This document shows positions 54,283-64,000 of a DNA stretch of 64,000 nucleotides, piece by piece. Position numbers and translations under genes: made by a program. Under the pieces are notes generated by a model. The model was given only the letters and a program-made list of their open reading frames with translations. It did no database searches and had not been told where the DNA came from. Within the stretch, counting starts at the first letter, position 1. Every line of letters begins with the position of its first letter. Source of the DNA: Adiantum capillus-veneris (taxonomy: Eukaryota; Streptophyta; Polypodiopsida; Polypodiales; Pteridaceae); assembly GCA_014529385.2 (NCBI GenBank), contig CM043953.1, positions 64,188,372 to 64,252,371 on the forward strand, read 5' to 3'.

Positions 54283-56503
54283 TGTAAGGTCTCCAACCCC
54301 GCCGACACTAAAGCGGGATGGTACCATTGACAGGTCTCTAGGCCTACTAAAGTCAAAGTCTTTAAACAAGAAAAATTCCAGGGAATTTACCCTTACCATT
54401 GGCAATAGTTTAGGTTTATAGCCCTAGAAGAGACCTAGTCCTGTCTCGTAGTGGAAACGGGACCCTATTAAAAAAAATTCCGGCCCTAAATCTTCATCCT
54501 TTAGATTAAGGTTTCCTTAGCCAACGCTTTTTTGCCTCTAACATATGTGAGGGCACAGCCGCTGGTGGATTCCTCGTCCAAGTGACGAAGTTCTAAACGT
54601 TTCAGTGTGCGGGAATGGATAGTTATCTGACTAATCAGGTCCACCCATCCATGATTGACAACCTTAGTCAATCCCCACTTACCACCCCGCATTCACACAT
54701 GATTCTATTGTTGTTTAATTACTACCACATTCTTTCCACAATTAAAATAATGATTCTTTTTTAACTTTTCAAACTACATTTCCTTAAGAAAACCTCTGAA
54801 AACAATATTGAAGAAATTCTTTCAGAAAACAGACATCTTTAAACTTAAGACAAGGTACTATCATTTTAAAGTATCACTGACATCTCAATTCCTTAAGAAA
54901 ACATCTCAATTCAATTTAAATCCATTTACTAATTTCCCCTATTTAAATCAATCAAAAACTAGGTATTTTAGCTAAAGTAATTAGCTAGACTAATTTTCTG
55001 AGCTTCTCCTAATTTTCACGGGTTGTTGAACACCTAATTAACCATTGATAATTATATCACAAAGCATTTGAATTCCATTTACTAATTTCCCCTATTTAAA
55101 TTGCTCAAAAAACAAGGTATTTTAGCTAAAGTAATTAGCTAAATTAATTTCCTGAACTTCTTCTAATTATCATCGATTTTTGAACACCTAATTAACCACT
55201 GATAATTATATGGCAGCATTTGAATTCCATTTACTAATTTCCGTTATTTAAATTACTTAAAAAATAGAGTATTTAAGCTAAAGTAATTAGCTAGATTAAT
55301 TTTTTGAGCTTCTCCTAATTATCACAGGTTTGTGAACACCTAATTAACCATTGATAATTATATCACAGCATTTGAATTCTATTTACTAATTCCCCCTATT
55401 TAAATTTCTCAAAAAATAGAATATTTTAGCTAAAGTAATTAGCTAGATTAATTTTCTGAGATTCTCCTAATTATGGATTCTTGAACACCTAATTAACTAC
55501 TGATAATTATATAAAAGCATTTGAAATCTATTTACTAATTTCCCCTATTGAAATTATTCAAAAAAATAGAGTAATTATGCCTAATTAATTAGGAAAACTT
55601 CTCAGAAAATTATAGGATAATTTTCCTAGATTAATAATTGTCTAATGCATCTGTGATAAATACTTCAACTTAATCTAATCCTTAATTAATATTTTTACCA
55701 TTAATTCATGGTTAATTTGGCTAATTTCAGCCCTAATATGATAGGATAAATAATCATCTTAGTATTACTAAGCTTAATTATAATAATCAGTAGAGATTAA
55801 TTAATTTAAAGAGGTTTAAGGAGCATGCATAGGCCTAATCTTTGATTTATTAACAATTTATCTTAATCTAACCTTGCTAATTAAGAAGGATTAGGTTAAT
55901 TACCGTTAGGGTTAATCAATTAGAGATTAAACTCTAATGATTTCTATGTAGTGTTTCTCCCTAGATGAGAGATAAATTCTCAAGGCTCCGAGTCTAACAA
56001 AATATGAAGAGAAAGGTCCTATTTATAGCTTTTTCTGGGCATCTGGCAGATTTTGGCAGCTTTCCCCTAGTCCAAGCAGCCCCCTAGCTTGAAATTTGCG
56101 CCATTTTCAGCCATCACTGCTCCTTGCAAGTTTCCCCAGCTTCCACACTCACCCCATACCTTCCAGAATTTGCCTAGCTGATTTTTGCAGATCTTTAATG
56201 ATGAAATTTGGAATTTTCTATCTAACTCTAGAACCTTAGTGTAAAGAAGTCTTTGTTAATGATTAATAATGAAACCATCCAATTTTTGTTATTAATTGAA
56301 TTTCTATGGTAATTTTCTAGGACCCGTAACTATTCCCATTTTTATCGGAATCAGATTCTGAAAATTTCTAAACATAGTAAAGCTCTGCTTATGATTCCAA
56401 AAATACCAAAATTAATAGTGTTTGGAGTCCTACAATAGTGTTTTCCATTAAGTTTTTCCAGCTTAGTACAATTTTGAAGGTTTCAGAAACTGGAAACCTT
56501 ACA
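54283..56503 (-). repeat. 3' LTR of element 7 (2.2 kb, internally deleted)
   Basis: The TGTAAGG...CCTTACA boundaries match the other LTR at 61694. The first 620 bp align closely with 61694-62290. Compared with the right LTR, about 1.2 kb (62290-63470) is missing here, and the flank of that gap shows a short AACATCTCAATT duplication (~54870-54910). A tandem array follows. Confidence 0.93.
54922..55680. repeat. ~152-bp tandem array inside the element 7 LTR, five units
   Basis: The block CCATTTACTAATTTCCCCTA recurs at 54922, 55075, 55227, 55379 and 55528, so the period is 149-153 bp. Each unit also contains AGCTAAAGTAATTAGCTA and CCTAATTAACCA-TGATAATTATAT. The array is strongly AT-rich. Confidence 0.9.
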
Positions 56504-56516
56504 ATCACCCCAACTT
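56504..56516 (-). promoter_or_regulatory. Polypurine tract of element 7
   Basis: The minus strand reads AAGTTGGGGTGAT directly before the LTR terminus at 56503. Confidence 0.8.
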
Positions 56517-56539
56517 AAGGATTTTGAGATGTCGTCATC

Positions 56540-59500
56540 TCAACCGAAATTGGGAAAATCCTTGTGAAGGGATACTTCATCCTCCCAGGTGGCGTCCTCG
56601 GTAGTGTAGTCTTTCCATTTGACCAAATATTCTTTGATAACCCTGTTTCTCAACTCCTTTCCCTGGTGTCGAGAATACAATCTGGTTGGAGTTCAAGAAT
56701 TCCTTGCTTCTGCATCACAATTTGTTCATCATCTAGAGTATGATTTGGATTTGGGATGTAAGGTTTTAGAAGATTGATATGGAATACATTATGGGCCTTG
56801 AGGTGTTCAGGCAATTTTAGCTTATAAGCTTGATCACTGATTACTTTAATGACTTCATACGGTCCACAATATCTGGGGCTTGGTTTTTTGTATTTTCCCA
56901 AAGATAGAGCGCTTCTTTTTGGCCGAACCCTTAGGAATATTTATCTCCCTGTTTGAAAACCCGATCAGATCGTTTTTTATCAGCATACTGTTTCTGGCGA
57001 TCCTTGGCAGCCTGAATGTCTTGCCTTATGGCTTTGGTTTGGGCATCCATCTCCTCCAACATTTGCTTTGAAGCTTCTACTCTTGTAGTAGGGTCAGAAA
57101 AATTTAGGGATGATATACACTCATGCCCATAAAGAGCATTGAATGGTGACATCCCAATGCTTTGATGAAAGGAAGAGTTATAGGCGAATTCCACCAGAGG
57201 AAGAAATTGGATCCATTTCCGGGGTTCCCTACCACAATAGGCTCTAAGGATGTCTTCAATAACTTGGTTCACTCTTTCTGTCTGTCCGTCTGTCTGGGGG
57301 TGATAGGATGTACTAAAACATAGTTGAGTACCTAAGGATTCAAACAAAGCTTTCCAGAATTTTGAAGTGAATTTTGCGTCTCTATCACTGACTATTCTTT
57401 TAGGAAGCCCGTGTAATCTGAAGATCTCTTTGATAAAGAGACGGCTTATGTCTGATGCAGTGTAAGTTGTTTTTACAGGCATCAAGTGGGAGACTTTAGT
57501 CAACATATCTACTACCACCATAATGGAGTCGTAACCCCCTTGAACAGTGGGAAGACATGTTACAAAGTCCATGCTAATAAGTTCCCACTTCATTTGAGGA
57601 ATGTCCAGAGGTTGAAGTTTTCCTGGCATCATTATTCGTTCAGCCTTAATCCTTTGACAGGAAAGACATTGTTTGATGTAACGGAGTATATCTCCCTTCA
57701 TTCCTGGCCAGAAATAGCTTTTCCTTATGGCATTAAGGGTCTTTGCATAGCCAGGATGGCCGAAAATTGGAGCGTTATGTCCTTCATAAAGGATTAACTC
57801 CTTTAATGTTGGATTTTTAGGAATGTAAAGCCGATACTTATAGTAGAGAAGCCCCTCCTCAAGTGAATAATCCTTGATTCTGTCTTTCTCTTTCTCTTTT
57901 AGGTCCTGTTGATTGATAACCTGTAGAAGTTTTTGATAATCCTTATCTTCCAGGGAAGCTTCCTTAACCTTGTTGAGGATTGGATTGTCAACTGTGGAAA
58001 TAGCCCCAAGAAAAACCTTACGACTAAGAGAGTCAGCAACCACATTCTCTTTCCCTGGTTTATATTTTATCTCAAAGTCATATTCCTGTAAGAGTTCTAT
58101 CCATCTTCTCTGCCTCATGTTGAGTGTTTCTTGTGAGAAAATCCATTTTAAACTCTGATGATCGTTGATCAATTGGAACTTTCCTCCTAGAAGATAGTGC
58201 CTCCAGAGTTTTAAAGCATGGACGACAGTTAGAAGCTCCAGATCATGAGTTGGATAATTCAGCTCATGGATTCTTAATTTTTGCGAAGTAAAGGCGACTG
58301 GTCTTCCTTCTTGGTTTAAAACTCCTCTTATAGCAAGACCGCTGGCATCTATTACTACTTCAAACTCTTGAGTGAAGTCAGGAAGTTTGAGTACAGGAGC
58401 TGATGTGAGATTTTGTTTTAATTTGAAGAAACAATCCTCCTGTTCTTTTCCCCATGTAAGTTTGGCTGTCTTTTTAAGTAACTGCGTCAAGGGTGCGGCA
58501 ATAACTGCATAATCTTTGACGAAGATTCTATACCATCCTGTAATGCCCAAAAATCCTCGAATCTCACTGACCGTTTTGGGTTGTAGCCAGTCTATTATAT
58601 CTTTAATCTTTGAGGGGTCTACTGAGATTCCTTCAGGGTTTAATATAAAACCAAGATAACTGACTTCTGGTGTGGAGAACACACATTTACTCATCTTGGC
58701 ATATAACTGATGTTGGCGTAGAAGATGGAGTACTTTACGTACATGGTCTTCATGCTCTTTTTAATCCTTAGAATATACCAGGATATCATCGAAAAACACC
58801 AACACAAAATCATCCAGATATTCTCTGAATATATCCTGCATGAGACGGTTAAAAGTGGCTGGAGCATTCGTAAGACCAAAGGGCATCACTATGCATTCAT
58901 AATGCCCATACCGGGTGTTGAAAGCAGTTTTGTAAATATCTGCCTCCTTAATCCGGATTTGGTGGTAACCTGATCTGAGATCAATTTTTGTGAATACCTT
59001 GGCTCCATGTAACCTATCAAGCAATTCATCGATGCCAGGAATGGGGTACTTATTCTTTACTGATACCTGGTTAAGCCCCCTATAATCAATGCAGAGATGT
59101 AAGGATTCATCCTTCTTCTTTTGGAATAGAACAGGTGCTCCCCAAGGTGAAATGCTTGGTCTTATGAATCCCTGCTCAATAAACTGACGAAGCTGTTCTT
59201 TTAATTCAATAGCTTCAGGGAGGGACATTTTGTAGGGTCTTTTTGAAATTGGCTCACTTCCTGGAAAGGTTTCAATTTCATGGTCTATATCTCTGGGAGG
59301 AGGTAAATTCGAAAGATCTTCCGAAAATATATCCGAAAATTCTTTAAGCCATTCTGGAGTTGGGTTGTCCCTTGAATCATCGGCCTTATTAAGTTTTACT
59401 ACAAAGATCTGTTGCCCTTTACGTAACCCCTTCAGAAGTCGACTAGCCTTGACTAAATGAGCCTTAGGCTTCCCGTTTATTCCTTGGACTAATGTTTCTT

Positions 59501-60840
59501 CACCTAAGTGATTTTTGAAGGTCAAGTTTCCTTGAGCACAGTGAATTTGAGCTTGATTTTTGATTAGCCAATCCATCCCAAGGATACCATCATAGATTCC
59601 TACTGGAAGAGTTCGAAAGTAGGATGAAGTCAGGGTTCCCCCTAGTTCAAACTCAACTTTCCCAGTTGTAAATTGAGATAGAATCTCTTTCCCATTTGAA
59701 CTAGGGTTCCCCCTAGTTCAAACTCAACTTTCCCAGTTGTAAATTGAGATAGAATCTCTTTCCCATTTGCTAATTCTACTACTAATTTCTTGGTAGGATA
59801 TTGGTTCAATTTAAGTTTCCTTAAACATTTAGGAGAGAGAAAAGAGTGTGTGCTGCCACAATCTATAAGTAGTTCAAATTTTTCACCTTCTCTGTTTGCA
59901 GTGGTTTGGATGACAGCGTACTGTTGCCGAGCTCCAGGATTATCAATGGAGGCAAAAAGAGTAGCTCTTTCATCTTCCTCATCCTGCAAGGTAGGCTCTC
60001 CTACTGCAGCATAAGCTCTGGCTCCTCTACCTCTACCTCTGCCTCGTCCTCTATTGCCTCTACCTCTTTGATTATTTCCTTGTCCTATTTGAGTCTGAGT
60101 AGGGGTTACGGTAGCAATTTGAGGATTTTTCCCCTCAGGACATTGACTCCTGTAGTGTCCCATTCTATTGCATCCATAGCATCTGATGTTTGGAAAAGTC
60201 TGCTCTATAGTGGCTGCAACTGACACTGCCCTCCGTTGACCTCCTTGATTATAATTCCCCCTTGCTCTTCCTCTAAAGTTATTGTAGTTGTAATAGTTCC
60301 TGGCAGGAGGATTTCCTTCAGATGCAAGTGGTTTAGCTCTTAGAAGAGCATCTTGAATAGAGGTGGGTCTCATAGCTTCCAGCCGGTTACTCAAAGGTTT
60401 GTTTAAACCCTGACAAAAGCGAGCAATCTGTTGTTCCATAGTCATTGGTGGTGCGTAACGTCGTAAAGACACATATTTGGTATAATACTCTTCCAAAGTA
60501 AGCCCTAACTGTTTGAGGGCGAAGAACTCATTCATCTTGATAGCTTGGTGAGCTGGAGGAAGATATCTTTCTTTCACTGCCTGCTTCATTCTTTCCCAAG
60601 AGGGACTAATGGAAGGATTATCTCTACAGTATTGTTTCCACTAGAGTTTGGCATCTCCGGTGAGTCAAAACATTCCTAACATTGCTTGATTCTCTGAAGC
60701 AGTTGCCGCGGCTAAGAAATAATCATCCATGGCGTCGAGCCATACTTCGGCATCACGTTCTAAATTGGTTCCTTCTCCCTTGAAAGTTGGGAGTTGAACT
60801 TGTTTTAACAGTAGTTTCTTTTCCTGGGTGGGAGTATAGA
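56540..60840 (-). pseudogene. gag-pol of element 7 (Ty3 chromovirus)
   Basis: Minus-strand order: Gag from about 60840 (VQLPTFKGEG, DAMDDYFLAAATAS) with two stops before 60590; an open stretch 60589-59642 with capsid helix, zinc knuckle CYGCNRMGHYRSQC (~60175), an RGRGRGRGRG-type basic tract (~60045) and protease LLIDCGSTHSFLS (~59870); then a 71-bp duplication frameshift (59632-59769). RT follows (59576-58761) with [23 protein letters not shown] and [10 protein letters not shown] (~58795), then one TAA at 58758. RNase H spans about 58350-58010 (IDASGLAIRGVL, NDHQSLK), the integrase finger 57780-57660, and integrase D-D-E near 57570, 57390 and 57280. After frameshifts near 56925 and 56665 the chromodomain EYLVKWKDYTTEDATWED ends at 56540. 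Catalytic residues are largely intact. Few lesions separate it from function, but it is broken. Confidence 0.95.
59632..59769. repeat. 71-bp tandem duplication at the protease/RT junction of element 7
   Basis: AGGGTTCCCCCTAGTTC...CCCATTTG at 59632-59698 recurs at 59703-59769, offset 71 bp. It is out of frame, so translation from Gag-PR runs into a stop. Confidence 0.93.
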
Positions 60841-61679
60841 GACTTTTGGCAATTCCCTGAGTTTGTAATTATGAAAATGTTTTAGTGATTACACTACTTT
60901 TGTTTTGTCAGGCAGTTTTCAAACATACTACAAACAGAAATCTAACAATCCTTATCACCATTTCAATTTTTCTACACAAGCATGTCATAAAACCATGAGA
61001 TATACAAAGGTTGATACAATACTGACTCATACTATGTACAAGATGGGCTCATACTATATACAAAATGGACTCATGCTATATACAATGTGTGATTCCCTAA
61101 ATCAACAACCTCTTTACCACTGGTGGGTCTGACAGGGGATCAAAAAAGATGACGTTTTTTGGTCCCCTAAACCTTGGGCCTACCCTCATGGGCCTGATCC
61201 TTCCTGGGTATATTATTGCGGCTACCTGATCATAGACCCCTGGATTCTGTAACACTTCTACCCCATCTACAACAATGGTATGATCTGGATCTTCAATCCC
61301 ACTAAAGAAGAAAACTTCGATGGTCTGAAGTGTTTCTGCCCACTTGAGTCTTTTTAGATTGAGTGTTAACCCTTATAACTGTCCCGCATCAATCTAGAAA
61401 ATTCCGCCAAACTGTGACCAACTTATTCCCCATGTAGGAGGAGGGGAAAACATTAAATCTAACAATTGCATGATGCTCTTGCGAAGTACAAAGTTGTTGG
61501 AGCTGCAAGCAGCCTCGAACATGATGTTGAAAATCACAAACTTTTGTAAGCTTGGCGGATATTTTCCTGTATTGATAGGGAAATTCTCATTTCACAATAT
61601 ACCATAATTAAAAATGCAATACAACTTATACTTAATTCCCAACTTTTACCCTCCTAAGGTCAGGACCTTATTAAACCAT
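60841..61679 (-). other. Leader and first gag codons of element 7
   Basis: No clear start codon for gag was fixed. Sequence between about 60900 and 61679 is non-coding by eye. A GACTCATACTATGTACA-AGATGGGCTCATACTATATACA-type short repeat (61020-61085) is present. Confidence 0.5.
61020..61090. repeat. Short tandem repeat in the element 7 leader
   Basis: Three consecutive imperfect units of about 23 bp of the form ACTCATACTATATACAAAATGG (61021-61085). Confidence 0.7.
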
Positions 61680-61691
61680 GCTCTGATACCA
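61680..61691 (-). promoter_or_regulatory. Primer-binding site, initiator-Met tRNA type (element 7)
   Basis: TGGTATCAGAGC on the minus strand, two bases from the LTR boundary at 61694. Confidence 0.93.
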
Positions 61692-61693
61692 CT

Positions 61694-64000
61694 TGTAAGG
61701 TCTCCAACCCCGCCGACACCAAAGCGGGATGGTACCATTGATAGGTCTCTAGGCCTACTAAAGTCAAAGTCTTTAAACAAGAAAAATTCCAAGGAATTCA
61801 CCCTTACCATTGGCAATAGTTTAGGTTTATAGCCCTAGAAGAGACCTAGTCCTGTCTCGCAGTGGAAACGTGACCCTATAAAAAAAAAATTCCAGCCCTA
61901 AATCTTCATCCTTTAGATTAAGGTTTCCTTAGCCAACGCTTTTATCCCTCTAACATATGTGAGGGCACAGCCGCTGGTGGATTCCTCGTCCAAGTGACGA
62001 AGTTCTAAACGTTTCAGTGCGCGGGAATGGATAGTTACCTGACTAATCAGGTCCACCCGTCCATGATTGACAACCTTAGTCAATCCCCACTTACCACCCC
62101 GCACTCACACATGATTCTATTGTTGTTTAATTACTACCACATTCTTTCCACAATTAAAATAATGATTCTTTTTTAACTTTTCAAACTGCATTTCCTTAAG
62201 ACAACCTTTGAAAACAGTATTGAAGAAATTCTTTCAGAAAACAGACATCTTTAAACTTAAGACAAGGTACTGTCATTTTAAAGTATCAATGACCAGTACT
62301 AACTTGTCTCAAGACCACCTATACAGGGGTGAAAAAACGGCACCCATTCCTTATTTATATAACCGGGGTGGAAAAAGTCTTCACCCAAAGTCCGGGCGCC
62401 CATACGCCAAAACTAGTTGTCCATACAACCAGGCGGTTCCTCTAGGATAAACTTCAAAGTACTATCCATAAACATAAACAAGCACGGGGTAAAGACTCCA
62501 CACGTGCCGAGGTAACCGACTCCTCCATGATGGTATCTCCATCATTACTCATTACCTGGAGTAAAATATTTCCAAGGAATTAGAGGTGTCTTGAGTCAAG
62601 CTGTCTTAAGGATGGTCAAACATTTCTTTCCTATTTCTACCATTCATAACCCAATTAGTCCTTTCCTAATTACAATCATTGATCGTGGGTTTCGTGGAAG
62701 TTACCTTCCATTAACAGCCAGTTTTTTCCTTCCTAACCTTACGTATGCAATGCTTAACGTAAAATGAACTCTAAAAGCTATTAATGGCATAATTGAAATC
62801 CACCTGGGACTGGTCGTCCATCTGCTGTGGGGCAGGTGCCCGTAGACTCTCCTCTGTTGGCCTATGGCTAGGCCCTGCTTCGTGGTCATTAGTTGCTTTG
62901 TTGCGTTTGTTACTAACATCTTCACATTCAAAGGATTCCCCCTGGTTCTCTTGGGAGCCATTTCGGCAGCCTTATAAAAAGACTTAATCCATTAGAGGAT
63001 TAATTGAATAACATTTATTTTCCTTGTTTACCCAAATATAAGGATTTTTGGAATAAATAGGGATCTTTAATAGTCGTTTTGATAGGTTGACCATCCCATA
63101 ATTTAATTATGTTATAAGTACTTTTTCCCCATCCTTTAATAAGGATTTTGGACCTCGGTTAATTCTTTTGTAATTAGATAATTTTATTTCTTACTTTTTC
63201 TTTTGTCCATTATATACAAAAATCGGTTACTTTTGCCCAAAATACGTACCTAAACTATTTATCTAAGGTTAGGATATTTATCATAGATTTTCCAAGGTAT
63301 ATTCCTTCTCTGGTATTGATATCAAAGGTTTTCTATTTTCTTTACTATATTTCCCTTTTTATTTTTTCCAAAAATTAGAGTAATTTAACTGGAATATATA
63401 GTTAAACTAATTTTCTAATGGTAGCATAATTACCCTGGGTTCCTTGAGGTCTAATAAACCTCTGATAAACATCTCGATTCAATTTAAATCCATTTACTAA
63501 TTTTCCCTATTTAAATTACACAAAAAATAGGTATTTTAGCTAAAGTATCTAGCTAGATTAATTTTCAGAGCTTCTCCTAATTTTCACGGGTTTTTGAACA
63601 CCCAATTAACCACTGATAATTATATCACAAAGCATTTGAATTCCATTTACTAATTTCCCCTATTTAAATTGCTCAAAAAACAAGGTATTTTAGCTAAATT
63701 AATTTCCTGAACTTTTCCTAATTATCAGGGGTTCTTGAACACCTATCTAACCACTGATAGTTATATGGCAACATTTGAATTCCATTTACTAATTTCCCTT
63801 ATTTAAATTACTTAAAAAACACAGTATTTAATCTAAAGTAATTAGCTAGATTAATTTTCTGAGCTTGTCCTAATTATCACGAGTTCTTGAGCTCCTAATT
63901 AACCACTGATAATTATATCATAGCATTTGAATTCCAGTTACTAATTTCCCCTAATTAAATTGCTCAAAAAACAGGGTATTTTAGCTAAAGTAATTAGATA
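61694..64000 (-). repeat. 5' LTR of element 7 (over 2.3 kb, continues past the window)
   Basis: It begins TGTAAGGTCTCCAACCCC like the LTR at 54283. It contains about 1.2 kb (62290-63470) not present in the left copy, then the ~152-bp array. If its remaining part matches the left LTR, the full length would be about 3.4 kb. Confidence 0.93.
63490..64000. repeat. ~152-bp tandem array in the right LTR of element 7
   Basis: The CCATTTACTAATTT block (last copy CCAGTTACTAATTT) lies at 63490, 63643, 63782 and 63935 (period 139-153), the same unit as at 54922-55680. The array continues off the window. Confidence 0.88.

Larger units (their letters stand above)
54283..64000 (-). mobile_element. Element 7: Ty3/gypsy chromovirus with very long LTRs, degenerate, right end off window
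   Basis: On the minus strand: 5' LTR (64000 and beyond to 61694), iMet primer site (61691-61680), gag, protease, RT, RNase H, integrase, chromodomain, polypurine tract, 3' LTR (56503-54283). It is a different family from elements 1-3. The left insertion point is in element 9, and the left flank is TTCAG (54278-54282). The right flank lies outside the window. Confidence 0.95.

Noticed and set aside
54501-54692. 63-codon minus-strand frame conserved at 54501-54692 and 61913-62104
   Set aside because: It lies in both LTRs of element 7, so the apparent conservation is LTR identity.

Overview
This is nuclear DNA from a plant, from heterochromatin-like repeat territory rather than a gene island. 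The evidence is the chromodomain-bearing Ty3-type (gypsy) polyproteins, Ty1-type (copia) polyproteins, primer-binding sites complementary to initiator-Met and Asp tRNAs, a CACTA-type terminus, and nonsense mutations that repeatedly convert CAG to TAG, as expected from CHG-methylated DNA. I found no convincing host gene, tRNA, rRNA or CRISPR array. The species cannot be named from the sequence.

Layout. (1) 1-7703: a minus-strand Ty3 chromovirus copy (element 1), badly mutated, its 3' LTR running off the left edge. (2) 7704-8333: the end of a CACTA-like DNA transposon into which element 1 inserted. (3) 8334-9532, 9533-10014 and 18873-21874: an older relative (element 3, minus strand). The CACTA end abuts its LTR, and element 2 splits its interior. 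(4) 10015-18872: element 2, plus strand, a complete and very young copy of the element 1 family. Its 1.57-kb LTRs are almost identical, its target duplication is CTTAA, and its long polyprotein is broken by one extra base. (5) 21875-25062: a 104-bp LTR with primer site, an RT fragment, and the left part of a roughly 2-kb LTR (family of element 6). (6) 25063-38887: an Asp-primed, RT-less element (element 8, minus strand) with a protease-like reading frame and a long leader containing large GA arrays. Element 4, a minus-strand copia (32187-37328), sits inside that leader. (7) 38888-41910: the rest of the split LTR followed by gag and protease of element 6. (8) 41911-49097: element 5, a plus-strand copia of the element 4 family, with target duplication GTTAT and a 2-kb solo LTR inside its RNase H. 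(9) 49466-54282: element 9, a short-LTR element with a zinc-knuckle protein and acidic coiled-coil protein that I cannot assign to a known family. (10) 54283-64000: element 7, a minus-strand chromovirus with very long LTRs containing ~152-bp tandem arrays. Its second LTR leaves the window.

How the pieces relate. Each autonomous-type element carries the usual set: LTR promoter and polyadenylation region, tRNA primer site, Gag with zinc knuckle, protease, reverse transcriptase/RNase H and integrase, and a polypurine tract. The order is PR-RT-RH-INT in the Ty3 elements and PR-INT-RT-RH in the copia elements. Nesting gives a relative chronology: element 3 is older than the CACTA element, which is older than element 1; element 3 is older than element 2; the element 6 LTR appears older than element 8, which is older than element 4; element 6 is older than element 5, which is older than the solo LTR; element 9 is older than element 7. 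Only element 2 looks recently active.

The most unusual things are the unclassified element 9, the arginine/serine-rich domain in the Gag of the element 1/2 family, the near-intact young element 2, and the RT-less Asp-primed element 8.
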